Assembly (NCBI RefSeq): GCF_032854445.1
Contig: NC_088306.1
Coordinates: forward strand, 11,589,386 to 11,653,385
Length of the DNA: 64,000 nt
Reading direction: 5' to 3'
Source: Liolophura sinensis
Lineage: Eukaryota; Mollusca; Polyplacophora; Chitonida; Chitonidae
Of this stretch, positions 37,501 through 52,500 are shown piece after piece. A program made the position numbers and the translations under genes. The notes below the pieces were generated by a model. It made no database searches. It saw only the letters and a program-made list of their open reading frames with translations, and was not told the DNA's origin. Position 1 is the first letter of the stretch, and the number at the start of each line of letters is the position of its first letter.

Positions 37501-40500
37501 ATTAAAAAATGACAATCTTTTGGTTATAGCACCACAATGTGAAACAGTTTACACGAAATGGTACAAAAAAAAGTTTTTTTGGGAAAAAGTTTTGGGAGAT
37601 TGAGTGATGATTGCCGTGTAAAAGGACAGCGTCAACATTTTCATACTTTTAGTGCTGTCTAACGGATAAAAATGTGATAGACACCACAGAAGGCACAATA
37701 TGCTGACAACATATGTATTTGTGAACACTGGCTGAAGAGTCACACACTTTCCTCTTTCAAAATAAATCAATGGAAGACTGGACAGTTCTGGCAATACGAA
37801 TGCTTTACCTCAGCTTTTTGTATGGGAGACATCCTACAGCAGAGAACTGCAACGCACTTTTGAGCGAGATTCCGGAGCGCATTGCTGTGGTGAAATATGG
37901 TGTGATTAAGACTGGCCCCGTCAATGATCAATGCGTACTGACTGCTTGGTAGTCGTGATATGCTGCAACACAAAGATACATTTCTGTAACCATGCAGGTA
38001 TATTGCTTTATTTGTTGATTTACAGGTATGTATTGTAATTTTGGCTTCCTGCTGTTAATAAAAAATTAACAGGGCCTCAGGGCCACTACATGTACCTGAC
38101 AACTGTCTTACGCATTATGCCATACATAACATCAGCCAGTTTTATGGTGGGAAATCCATCACCATCCAAAGGTTCCACATATGACCCACAGGAAGCCGGC
38201 ATAAGCTGGACTTGAACTCACAGTGATTGCCTTGGTGAGTGGCTTCTGGTATTTCTGCTATGCTAGCATGCTAACCACTAGGTCATGGAGTCTCCGGTCT
38301 TAATTCAGAATCATACATATTCAGTTTGCCTTTTTATCTTATGAAAATCAATTTGTCTTGAAATGATAAAAACTGAAAGTTTTTCCACTAAGACTTACAG
38401 TGAGAGATGTTTTTCTATGATTTCCCCACATTCATTTGGATTGGTCTGTTTAGTAACCCTGAGTTCCATCATGCCCTGTTTAAAATGACCCGCCGAGTAG
38501 CTAATGTTAACAGCCGTCTCTTCCTTATCCCCAGTCAGCACCCACACCTGAGCAAAACACAATTAAGGGCAGGTACGATAAGAGAATGAAAATACACTTA
38601 GGGTCAGACGACTAAACTGAAACCTGTATCTGAGAAGGGTAACTCCATCAAATGGGGCACTACTTCCACGTACAACAGTGATTTCGGCCCAAGAGAAATT
38701 GACCATTATCATGGTTGTTCTCATCAATAATCTGTACTAATATGTTACCTGCTTGCTAACTGAATGACACAAATGAATTATTCGCCACTGGTAAGTTTAA
38801 GGATAGGCCTGAATTACTATAAACAGGCAAGGTGCAGCAACTGAACAATTTGTTCTTTCACGGTGATGCGGGAATAAGTAGCTGCATTCTTAACATACGT
38901 AGGAAATCACTAATACATTTTTATAAACGTCAGTGAACAAAATCCAAAGTCGGGCTAGTTGTTTCTTGCTGAAATGATGTTTTAAAGAACTGGTGGTGAT
39001 GGTCCTGTTTTAATGGGAGACTTGCGAATGGGCTACACAACAGGGTCTAAATCGCAGTACAACATATCATTTTCTTCTGACCCTGCAATGTTGGTATATT
39101 ACCTTGGTGTTTTATGACCACATGTACACTGATAACTGTGGCATAATAAGAAAAAAGAAAGGAAAATAGTTCATAATTTTGAGACGCTCTGTTACAGGCA
39201 GGAAGGAGTTTCCCATTTTGTTGTTACATTTGTGTACTGGTTGGCAGAATGGAGGAGACAATATTGGATGGTGATACTTAGCTGAAATCGCTTGGAATGA
39301 CTTTAGCTGGCCGTGCAAGGTGAATTTGATATTTAACATATGAAAGTGAAGGACAATTAGGTTAAAAATCATAACAAAGATAACGACACAAAGGGAAACA
39401 CAAGAACACTGTTTTATGATGGAGTACCTTTATACCAGCAGTCCTCAAAGACTCTATCGTCTCTGGCACACCATCTTGGAGTTTATCTTCCACAGCAGTT
39501 GCCCCTAGCAACTCTAGCTTCCTCTCCGCGAGATCAAACACTCTGATCAACTGTAAAGAAAAAGAACAAGGTCAAAATGAAGACATCAAGTCACACATGA
39601 GCAACAACCAGAAGATCTAAGGATCAGGGAGACAACCCAAGCAATTCAGTATTACCACTGGAAGGAATGTACATTTCTGTGAAGACTTGCACTTTCCCTT
39701 TCTATAAGTGTGTATGTCAGGAAAAAAGAAATATCCATGTGAAAGTACTGTTTTACAACACTCATTCGCACTTTGGTTCAACATGTAAATGGGGCATTTC
39801 ATTATAGAATATTGTTCAACTGACAGTTGAAAACTAGAACCTCCATTATCATTCTTAAGAACAAGAATATGTAATATTACATATTACATGTAGTGTAATA
39901 TGTAATAAGTACAACATTCCACTAGATAAATCAACCATTCTGTCTGATGAATATCAAAATAGACAAATGTCAGAAGAGAAAACAAAGAAAACTTTCAATA
40001 CAGAATAATCAATGGCAATAATCTTGAAGACATGAATGCTTACATAAACAATGACAATGTATATGTAAACAAATTTAAATCTGAATGTGAAAAAGTAATC
40101 AACAGTAAACAAAGTCAGGTAAATATAAATAAATGTAACAGGTTCTTAACAAGGGTATATATCACCTGTTTATATGTACAACTCCTTATCCATTTAGATA
40201 GCCTTGGCTTCTGGATTATTTTGTGGTAAAAACTGTATTAGTTTTTGCTTACTTTGAATACAATTCTGATGATTGATGAACATGTTATATGATGGTGCAT
40301 AACAAAAATCAACATGACATACAAATATTACCTTTTCATGTGACAAAAATTCTCCTATTTCATTTTTATATAAGGCAACACAAACTTTATTGTGTGGGTT
40401 TATTTATGGGTGAGCCAAAACCAAAAAGAATCTTACAATGGAATAAAACTAAAACCAAATTTTATCTTGTCTGATCTTAAGAGTTTTTATGAATTACTAG

Positions 40501-43500
40501 CCTCTCAAGGCTTTCTGATCACATAAATACATTTTCAGCAGGAAAAATTGCTGGGATAGTCCAAATTTTCAACAAATTACATGATTTTCACATTTTCATT
40601 TTTATATCGTACTTCAACATTTAAAAAAAAAGGTTTTACTCTGCCTGCAAAATAACAATTTAAATAGGTGTGGCCTAAAATACATACCAAAATGCCTCTC
40701 TGTAGTATGTACAAGTACTACACATCTATCAACTGTCGAGATAACACAGCCATTTTGTCATACTAACCTGTTCTTCTCGATCCTCCAAGGAGTTCCGTGC
40801 AGAGTTCAGCTGAGTGTCAATGTCCTCAAATTCTTCCACCGATAACTTTCTCTGAGCAATACACAATGTTCTCAATCCAAGCTGAAACACAATCCACACA
40901 AACCAAGACCTTTACCACATCCTGTACCTCTTCCTATAATGGATTCCATACTGATGAGCTAAGGAAACTACAAAAAAAGTATATGTTCAATCTGATATTA
41001 TTAAACCTCTTTTGCTTATACCTGCTGAATGACATGACTGTTTCCCTAAATACGCAGTACTTTTTCTGGGCATATGAATTTTATCTATTTGCTAATTATA
41101 TTTTTTATGCTTAAAAGGGTGATATCTAACTTATCGGATTTAACTTGTCAATAGGAAGTTTATTTTGCTCAAGAGTACATGTAGTCAGATTATTATGTGA
41201 AAGCTTTTAATAGAAAATTCGAAAAGATTTAAATTAAGCTTACACAAAAAAAATGTTTTATGTTTTAATGTCCATGTAATGGAATATTAATTCAAATCAA
41301 TATGCTCATTTAATGACTGAAGGAATACGGCTTAACACCTCCTCAGCAATTTTTCAGCCATACTGCAGCAATTCACTACTACTTGAAAGAACGTAGAAGG
41401 AAGCACTGACAATAAGTGATACTCCAGAATTTACCTAAATTTCCATCTCCATGTTCTACAACGCCATACCAGTATAGAGAAATCTTAATTAACTTGAATA
41501 TTGACTCAAATATCAAAAGCAAAGGCAAATCAATTTACAATCACTATGAAGTCTTTCTCTCAAGTAGAATTTTTATGCCTATTGAAATTATAACGTTGCC
41601 GGCTTGTGTCACTTTGGTACTGGTTTTTGTTGACATCTATCTCCAAAACTGGTGTAAATTTTGTTATGAAATTAAAGCTTTCAGAGTAAAACTTGATTAG
41701 AATATCTATTTAACTGTCTTGTCTTCAGTTCAGTCAGCTTCACAACATCTATAAATCTATATTTGTATAAATTCTGCCTCATCTCACATTGCACGTGAGG
41801 GATTCCACTCACCACTGCATACTGGTTGACATGCTGTAGTGTGGTGAATTTATCCCCTGTCTCCACACGATCCAAGATGGCCGACTCTGCCCCTTTGCAC
41901 AACAAAAACACCTCATCTGAAAGACAATTCACACCTCCATTATCTTCCTTTATATCAATCTTCAGAAAACCCAGACACTTTGTAAAATCTTCTATAAGAC
42001 AGAAAAAAAATACAAAGCATTGTCCCTCCAGAATTTACCAGAAATTAATAACAGTGATAAGAAAAAGCATAATCACACGACCAGAGCTAGAAAAACAAAA
42101 AACTGAATTTTAGCCTATGACTGTAATCACACTACCATCATTTTCTAACTAGTACCTTTCTCATTCTGTACGATTACACTCATTCTTTTCCTAACTGCAT
42201 CAAACTCTAACACATGGAGGGGTTTGTAACGTCTCATCTCTCCTTTAAATGTTACCTCCATGCGGTCGTCATGGATACCATGGTATACAACACCATACCT
42301 GAAAGAGAAAACAGATTATTGTGTCGCTTGCACTACTCATTTGAATTGACTTTGACAAGACTGATGTTTAACACCACGTGAAAAAGTTTTTATTTCAATG
42401 ACGGCGACCCGTTTTAACAGTGGAGGAAGAAAACCTGAGTGCTTGGAGCAGACTTAAAACCTTTGATGCATTACTAGCAAGCTCTACCATGTGTGACAAA
42501 ATTAAATGACATAAGAACTTCATGCAAGACTGCACCAGAGAACAAACTTTCCCACACGTGATGAGGTTAGCACACTTGTGCAGTACAATAACCCAGAAGC
42601 CTTTCAGCAATGTGGTCGCGCTGAGTTCAAGTCCAGCTCATGATGGCTTCTTCTTTGATCGTATGTGGGAAGGTCTGCCAGCCACCAGTAGATGGTAGTG
42701 GGCGCCCAGTTTCCTCCCACTACCATCTTGGCCAGCAACGGTGTAGATGAAATACTCTGGAGTGTGGCATAGAACACCAATCACAGAAATACATAAATGT
42801 GACGCATAGATGAGACAGAGGCCACTTTGAAATGTGATTTTCATCCAATATAAGACTGGGAAAACAGCACCATGACTGTTAGTTAATTTAATTACTCGGT
42901 GTTGATGCATGACAGTTATGAATGAATGAAATCGGAGAGCCTGGACTCCTCTAAGTCGTACACACAAAGGTCTTTCAGCAACATGCAGATGATCATTGGT
43001 CTCCCGCACCACCACCCTCAAGCCAAGCTGCTGTATAAGTGAAATGTTCTTGAGAGCAGCACAGAACACCAATCAAAAAAAGGTGACATAGAGATGGGAC
43101 GCACATGGACACCCCATATTGGATTGTGTTCTTCAACCAATAGAAGACTCTGAAAAAGGCACCATGAAGATCATTGGTCATTTATGGTCATTAATGTATT
43201 TGTTTGTTTTCATTGTGTCAGTGCCAGGAGGGTCACTATTTTTGGAATCTATCCAAAGGTGTAACCAGGTAAAATATGACTGGCTCACCTCCTACACGCT
43301 TCCACCAAAGCCTTCTCGTCTGGTGACGGAGCTGTGTAGTCGTAATCAAACCCTGTGCTGCTGTACATGCTGGCAGCGCCCGCAGTGACATCATCGGCAC
43401 GGTCCACACGCACCAAATGACACAGCACCAGAACAGTGAGAAACTCCTCTATCTCAGGCTGTAAGGAAAACCAAAAGCAATTATCAATGTGCAGTCTGGA

Positions 43501-46500
43501 TCTACATCACAAACATCGCTTTGTGAATTCAGAATGCGAAGATTTGATTTGATTTTTATTGGTGTTTTACCCCGTACTCAAGAATATTTCACTTATACGA
43601 CGGCGGCCAGCATTATGGTGGGTGGAAACCAGGCACAGCCCGAGGGGAAACCCACGACCATCCGCAGGTTGCTGCCAGACCTTCCCACTTAAGACCGGAG
43701 AGGAAGCCACAGCATGAGCTAGACTTGAACTCACAGCGACCGCATTGGTGAGAGACTCCCGGGTCATTACGCTGTGCTAGCGTGCTAACCAACTGAGCCA
43801 CGGAGGCCCCCAGAATGCGTAGAACACCAACTCCAACATCAAGTCCAACAGCAGCAATGGTGCTATCCTACCACAGCAATACTCAACACAACTCAACACA
43901 AGTAGCATCGGTTGGATGTCAGACTGATTTCATGATTAACAACATTTTCATTTCACACGGAAGTTAGTAACCAACGACAGGTGAGCATCACATAGACTTG
44001 GTTTGCTTAACTTGATTGTTCCTCTCAACATTTGTCAATCAACTGAATCATCCCAGTGTTTTCTTGCATAGGGATTGATTCCAAAGCTGACAAACATGTG
44101 CAATAGTGCTGCTTCACTGAAATGCTATACCCCTGACACCTGACTGACACCTCATCCAGTCATCCAGTACATTTATGTTGTCATTTCCTTTCATGATAAT
44201 AACCCTGATTTGTTAGACATTACGCTTTTTATATTAACTTGATTATTATTGAGCGCCACTCTAAAAAATTTCTGACTTATGTTTGGGGTGGAGGAAGCAT
44301 TGTGCCTGGAGCAAACTACCAACATTTGGTGAGTTACTCGCAAACACTCTCACATGTTGTAGGTGTAGGTAAGAAAGCACCGTCAACCACTTGTTGGCAC
44401 AAAGCCACGAGAACAGAAATATCCCAACAAAGATACTACTGTTTGGTTTAACCGTGGAAACTCACTGTTAAAAGATGGACCGGAGGTGCCTGTACATCGG
44501 GCATGTCTGGTTTGGTACAAAGCATTCCACCCATGTCAATATAACGGACACCCTTGATAGAGCACTGGCGAAACTGCATGTCATTCTCTGTTAACGTCCC
44601 TGTCTTGTCCGTGAACAAATACTCCACCTGGTCGCAGAAAACAGTGATGATGAGTCATAAAATAAATCGGGGTTTAAAATATGTTGCTTTCCTTAACTAA
44701 TATTTTTCTCTGGAAATTCCCTGCCCGTCATAAGCAAAGATTGTACAAATACATGTAGAACACACATTAGAAAAAATAAACCATCATAAGGAAAGCGAGT
44801 GCCACTTTTCACACTTTCCTCATAAAATAAGCAGACTGAAAGAGGTAAGTATATTGGAACCTTTGATTTTATTTATTTATTTGTTTGAGTGGTGTTTTAA
44901 GCCGTACACAAGAATATTTTACTTATACGACGACGGCCAGCATTATGGTGGGAGGAAACCAGGCTCGGAAACCCATGAGCATCTGCATGTTGCTGGCAGA
45001 CCTTCCCAAGTACGGCTGGACTGGAACTCACAGAGACAGCATTGGTGAGAGGCTCCTGGGTCATTACGCTGCGCTAGTGCGCTAACCAACTGAGCCACGG
45101 AGGCCTCGCATCAATACATTGAAGAAACCCTCCAACAAATTTCTAACAACTGCATACTTACCAAAAGTTAACAGGTGGTTGCCTAATCATAAAAGTATAT
45201 CACTAATAAGCACTACAGAAAAAAAGGCAAAGAGATTATATAAGTAATTAACTTACCTGTCCCAACTCTTCATTAAGATCAGACGTGTTGGCTTTGGCAG
45301 CATGCCCAGTAGCGTCATCATACATTTTAATGTCCCATTTAAAAAATAGAGATCCTACAAACTTTTGAAGTTCTGAAAAAAATATTTTTCGCAAGTTTAA
45401 AGAAAATCGTAATATTGATATTTAAAATATGAATGTTCCTAAACTGTCTGCATTTGTATTCAATTTACAAAATGTTCATCGTAGTTCACAAATAAAGTAG
45501 AATTGCACCTGGTGCAAAACACCATAAATCTAAGAAGTTTTCAATGTTTTGACAGGTATTGATGTGGACGTCACAACATGCCTGACTGGAGCGTTAGCAA
45601 CTGTAATTTAAAGCTATTTTTACCCCTAGAGAACAAAAAATTTCATTTCTTCTTCCTACTTTTACAGGTTAAGACACACCCTAAACTGCCATGCGTGTCA
45701 AGAATCTTTTAATAGAAGACTAAAAAAGACCACTGCACTCACCTATTGTGACATATAATGATATGGGTATAACATAGTTGAATAAAACAAGGAAGGCGAA
45801 AAAATCTTGTATCACAGCTTTAGCCTGTTAAATAAAAAAAAAATAAGCGAGCATTTTAGCATGAATTTCCTGAAATATTTCAACAGTAAGAAAAATGTAC
45901 TTCAACAGTAGTTTCCCTTCTCAGGCATGAAAGTACTATTCTATATTATAAAGGGGTTGCACCTGACGTCATCACCTTGACAGAACAATAGCCAGGTAGC
46001 CATACTGGAGTCCTCTTAACATGGGCTGCTATAGCTACAGTCCTCCAATATGGCTACCAAAAGTAGGTCATGCAAAAACCCCTCTACAGGCAGAACACTT
46101 TTACAACAATGCTGAACACCTGGCATGAGACCACTTATTGCTGATGTATGTATGTTACCATCCTGACCAGAGTTTGCTTGCAATAATTTATCTGGTCTGA
46201 CAAGAGTGTGCGGTAATATTTAGTAGTCTGTACAATAATATCTGGTACTTTGTACAGTAATATCTGGTACTTTATACAGTAATATTTGGTACTTACGGTA
46301 ATGTTACCATATGGGGGAATGTACCAGGGCTGACCCAGTTCTGGCACGCCCTCAAACCAGTACTTCAGGCCAGTACATAACCCAGCCTCCAACAACAACA
46401 ACACCAGAAACACAATCAGGAATATATTCATAGATCTGAAAATATAATAATATATAATGTACCTGAATGAATAAACAAAACATTAAAATATATCATCATT

Positions 46501-49500
46501 TGTTTAAATAGGTTAATGTTAACTTGTGATCCCTTAGAGCTCACTTTACAGCAGTGACTGTTAATCTTCAACCTTTTCAGCCACTAAAGCACTTTTTTCC
46601 GTGGAATTTATGCATACAATTATCATGAAAATGACACAAGGAATGATTTGTTTGTGTCACTAAAGCTGCAAGCTTCATAAAACTGTGCAGATTATCTCTC
46701 TACACCCCATAGCTCTCTTAGAATCTCTGGTTAAACAGGTTGAAGAATTACAGCATGCCATCATGGACATAACGGGCCTACAGAGGATGTAGGTTTAGTC
46801 TCGACTGTAGCTACACTATTAGGCTACAGATTCATCGTTGACTTGTTAACTTGCAAGCCTAAATGAGGTAAGCTAAAGCCTAAGTGAGGTAAGCTGAACC
46901 CTAAATGTGGGGAGCTAAAGCCTAAGTGAGGTATGCTAAAGCCTTAGTGAGGTATGCTAAAGCCTAAGTGAGGTAAGCTAAAGCCTAAGTGAGGTATGCT
47001 AAAGCCTTAGTGAGGTATGCTAAAGCCTAAGACCTAAGTGAGGTAAGCTAAAGCCTATATGAGGTAAGCTAAGGCCTAAGTGAGGTAGGCTAAAGCCTAA
47101 GTGAGTTAAACTAAAGCTTAAGCACCAGGGCAGCAGACTTATTCACTGTGCATTAGCAGACATGTCAGCAATCACCAAGTGTTCACACATTAACCCCTGG
47201 GCCCAGTTGTACAAATACTGACACCGATATTGTCATATTTTATGTTTAAGATTCTAGTCAAATTCAGCAGTCAATACAGTTATCCAAAGTCAAAGTAAAA
47301 CAGCAGCAAATTTACTTCATATGGTATTTTTCTAGCATTTTTCAAGAGACACACTTTGCTTGATTCTGACTGATTCATTCACCTTATAAGACAACTTATG
47401 TGTTTTTTTGTGAAATTTGATAAATATCTTATCAGGAAAAGTAATGTGTTGACATCAAAAATATCATTTTAACGTCTTAATGTGCTGTTGAAAGTGAATT
47501 ATGACAGGTCAAATTTTAGCTGAAATCGGTAATATAAGAAATTAGTCAACCTCACACAAAAATCTCTGAAACGGCCATATATTGTTGATGAATCAATCAG
47601 AATCAATCAAAGTGTTTCACTTGCAAAAGTTAAACTGAACTACAGTAATTCCACCACTCACCGCTCAACTCTGGAAATTTTTGTCTTCTTGAATTCAGAA
47701 TTTAAAGCCATCTTTGTTTCTTGCCCTGTATATATTGCACAACCTGAAAAATACACAAATACATACATGTAGGTGATGAATTTGAACATACCACTATTTC
47801 CTTCAGAAACCTGAAAAATACAAAAACATATACACCGCATGGAGCCAAACCCATATTAATATCCCATACTTTTGGTTAAAGCTGACATAAAAATATGGTT
47901 ATCTCGGAGCAGTTGTTATTGGAAACGTCCAACACTTTTTTTCTGAGACAGGTGGCTCTCTGAAGAATTTTAGGCGCCACTAATTAAGACACTTCAAAGG
48001 ACTACATTTCTTACCATAAACGTAAGGTGTATTCTTGAGCCTGGCCCCCCTCAGCAGGACATTCTCTGGTCCGAGAGACCTCACCACGGTCTCCCCGCCA
48101 GAGTTGATTTTGATTCTCCCTTTGAAGCTGTACAGGTCAGCGATTGGCTGTTCACACTCAATGACCGCATTCAGAGTGTCCAGCTCCTCCACGCTCTGAT
48201 GTTTGCGTGTGTCAACCACACAGGAATGGGCCTGATGCAACAGAAAATTCAGATTGTATAAAAAATTTAACACAATTGTACAAAATAAAACAAATATCAC
48301 AAAATGTCGCTTTACCTGGGCGCAGGATTGATCGAGTTTTCAAATCACTTTTTTTATTCAATGGCACATGTTAATTAATGACATTTAATTCTTTACACAA
48401 AGGTTCAATATCATTGCTGTCAATTTATTCATTTATTGACTTCACACCCTTACATGTAACTATACTACACTTTACAATTACACCTCAACAAATGCTGTCT
48501 TAGTGTTGATGTCTTAAAAACCGACCTTCTAACTTAATATTCCCAATTTTCAGTACAGTGGAGACACTTTAGCACTTTGTGATAACCTTTAACACAACTT
48601 AAGATTACCAGGTAAGATATAGTAACCACTCCTTCATGCTAAAGTGCACAGAAATTTCCAGCCATCCAAGAATACATCACTCTGATGATGTAAATTTCCC
48701 ATCCCTGAAATATCATTTCACAAGCAGGTGTTAATACAAGAGTTTTAAAATACCTTTAAGTTTGTTTCCCCGTCAAGGTTTGCTGTTGTAACATAACAGA
48801 CTCCTTCAGGGTCGTGAGAAGACAACATGACCATATCGCATGGGAAGCCATGATTCGTCTGCACCCTCACGATATCACCCACCTGTCAAGCCACATATGT
48901 ACATTCACAGGTAAATATCATTACAGATAAACAAGGTCAAACACGCATAATATAACTCATATTATCACAAGGAAATTAACACACATCATAGAATAATAAC
49001 CACTAACACATTTTGTGAAAATACTTTTCTTTGCTGTTGACGTTATGCAAATTTTACTTTCACTTTTAACCTTTTTAATCATTTAGAAACTGTAAAATTC
49101 AAAATTTTATATCTAACATATAATCAAACCACAAACAGCAATTTAGTCACGATGGTCATACATGTATACGGGTAAACAGAATCTGACAACCAGATTATCA
49201 TTTGCATTTTGTTGTTTTTTTTTTGGGGGGGGGGGTTCAATTATTACTATTGTCATTATTTCTGCTGTGATAATCTGTAGCTGACCTTGATAGCCATGGA
49301 TTTGACCTCTGTGAGAATCCCCTCCCTGAGAACAAATGCCGGCCTATTGTTGACCTCATTGTCTGCAACATGTCGCAAACGATCTTCATATCCCTGCAAT
49401 ACAACCATTCAATGCATTTTTTGTTTGACATCCGGTTAATGAACGTAAGAAAAACATTGCTCACTTGCAGAAATGTGCTAAGTTGTTGTTTTTACAAAGT

Positions 49501-52500
49501 ACTGTTTGTTTTTACAAAGTATTATTTGTTTTTACAAAGTATTGTTAAAAACAGCAGGGGGACGAAACAATATAAACAATTATTGCATTATACTATGGTC
49601 TGCATTATAGGTTTCTTTATTTACAACTCTTGCAAACCAAACAAAACGAATTCCTAAATAAACCAGATATTTCCTTTTGTTTTTTTAGATCAGGCAGCCA
49701 TTTTCTTAAACCCTCACTAAGCAACAAAGAAATGAGGCGTTTTTTTTTTTAATTCAGTTACAAGTACAGGCCTATTTTCTAACTGAGCACTACAGCACAC
49801 AAGCTCTTATCTTTAATATGAGGCAATATCCCGATAAACACATGCACAACTCCTTCCCTGTTGCTAAGCAACATACCAAACATGCCAAGTTATTTAATAT
49901 TTGATAAGGGTATAAATTGTCAGGCCTTGCACGAGGACCAGGAATTTGGCTGTACAGCACAAGTATCAATCTTCCCCAGCCATACTTTCTGTCTTCAAAT
50001 AAACCCACTGATACTTCGTTAAGCACTCCTAATCAATATGGTTCAGTCGAGATAAGCATAATCAGCTTCTGATCAGATCACGTTACAATGTGAATTATTT
50101 ACATCTCTATCCTGAGCAACTTAATTACAAGCACGAGCAAGATGCTGTTGTTGTTGTTGTTGAAGAGCTCTCAATTGATTTTCATTTGAGCAACGGTATC
50201 CACATGAACATCATAAAACATATCAACAGCAAAAATTAGCTTCCCTCTACAGAATGTTCAACTGTACTTCATGACTAGCTTTAACTGAACAGTAATAGGC
50301 CATGTTCAATTATTTCGTTAACTTTTCAGGCTTTACATACGTATTTGTCTGCCTAACTGGGACTATAATGCTCTACCCGAGGCTCTGGCCACATAGTTGC
50401 CTCTACTCTTACTCCCGGCTACTGTCACTCTTACTCCCATTACTGTCATTTCAGCGAAAAATTCTTGTATGGATGAAAACAAATCGAACAAAGGCTCCAA
50501 AGGAGACAAATCCCCTGCCGTACGTGGGAAGGCCTGCAGCAACCTGCGGATGGTTGTGGGTTTCGCCCGGGCTCTGCCTGGTTTCCACCCACCATAATGC
50601 TGGCCGCCATCACATAAGTGAAATGTTCTTGAGTACGGCGTAAAACACCAATCAAATAAATAAATAAAAAATACTAAAATCCATCTAAATGTTCCTTTCA
50701 TTGATCTTCAGCCACTTGACGGGTTGAAAATTGGTAAAGATACCTTTTTCCCACCAAAGGGCAGGCAAATGGACATACATGCGTAGACAAACCGAAAACA
50801 TTAAATTCCCATGGCCCTCTCACCACTATGAAATACATTAACACAAACTACACATAACCCTACCCAGTTGTCTAATCTACTTAAGCTAGCCCTACCCCTG
50901 CCCTTTCAAGTTAACATACAGGCCTACAGAAGGTGCATGTACAAAGATTTATATATACAGTGTAGGGCTGATCATGTCATGGTCCACTTCAAACAGACTT
51001 ATACTATACATGAACATGGAGTCAGAAGTAATTGATAGTTATACCAACATCTCACTGTATTAATTATATCCTGAAGAGCCTCAGTCGGCTGCTTATCTAA
51101 TGGATTACCCAGGAAGTTTGAATTACCCGTCATTGTTCTGCCGGTGACAGACAGTAATTAGCACCGCGCAGGGTGCACCCATGCATAATAAGTAATAATT
51201 CGGCCGCTACAAAGCTGAGGTGGTAAGCATGTGTTGTGTTCTGCATGTAAGACTCCCACCAATGTACTTTTCACTCCATACTAATTTTATGACCTGCACT
51301 ATTGTTCAAGTTTATTCAAATATTTATCAAAGATAATCTATTAATCTACAGTCTAAAGGCAGCATTCTATGCCATGCCAAACAGTGTTTTTCAAGGACCT
51401 AATATTTTCTGTTTTCCAGCAATTTCAAGGACCTAATATTTTCTGTTTTCCAGCACTTTCAAGGACCTATGTTACAGTACAACCTTTATGTGGAGGTACA
51501 TGTAGCACGTTTACATCTATTACTCCATTACAGTATGATATTTAACACGGAAAAGAATTTAATCAAAAAAACCTTTTTTTCACTCACTTTCAAGGTCATG
51601 AAAACCATTCAACACAATTCAAGTACTTTAATTAAAGGATTTTAAGGACCAGTGCTAACCCTCTAATACACCCTGAAGTGGGTATTGGCCAAGCTGTGCT
51701 AGCTCATCTACAGGTGAAACGGTTGGAATGATTTTTAACAGAGGGCAAACAATTACACCTGTGAAAGTAACGTCAGTAAAGATATTGTAAATCAGTCACA
51801 AACTGTGACAAAAACTCACCTGTTTCACAGCAGTAACGGAGACAACAATCAGCAGGGGAATGATACTTGTCACTGGGCTAACCGGGCTCTCGATGATAAG
51901 CTGGAAACACAAAACAAACATGGGGTACATGTTGACCAATCAAAATTTATGCCATACCAACTCGAATTGCTATGTTGCTGTACAGACAGGAATAAATCAT
52001 TTTTCCACTGTCAGAAGAGGGTATAAAATGAACTTCGCAATTCATTTAACTATCCCAGCAATCTTTCCTGATGAAGACATATTTACATGATTGGAAAGCT
52101 TTGAAAATCAGGAAAATCTGTAAAACCTAAAAAATAAAAATCAGAATGGATTTTCAGTTTTATTTTTGTTCATTTTTTTTAAAACATGAAATAGAATTGG
52201 TGTTTCCTTATATGAGAAAACAAATAATATTCCACATAAACAGCGAGAAATAAACTGTACATAAGCATGGTGACTTACACACTGAGAAATCTTGAAGCCA
52301 CATTCATTTGTTCCTCTGGAATTAAGACTTGTCGAATTTAAACACATGTAGGATAGCTGTGTTTCATAAGCTGCCTTCACACAACGTGATTTATCAAAAT
52401 CAACAAATCTTGTGAAATAACACTGTTCATATTTTCATTCCACAGGTCAAATTCAACGAGTCGATTGGATAAATCACACTGCCTGAACATCTGACTTTCA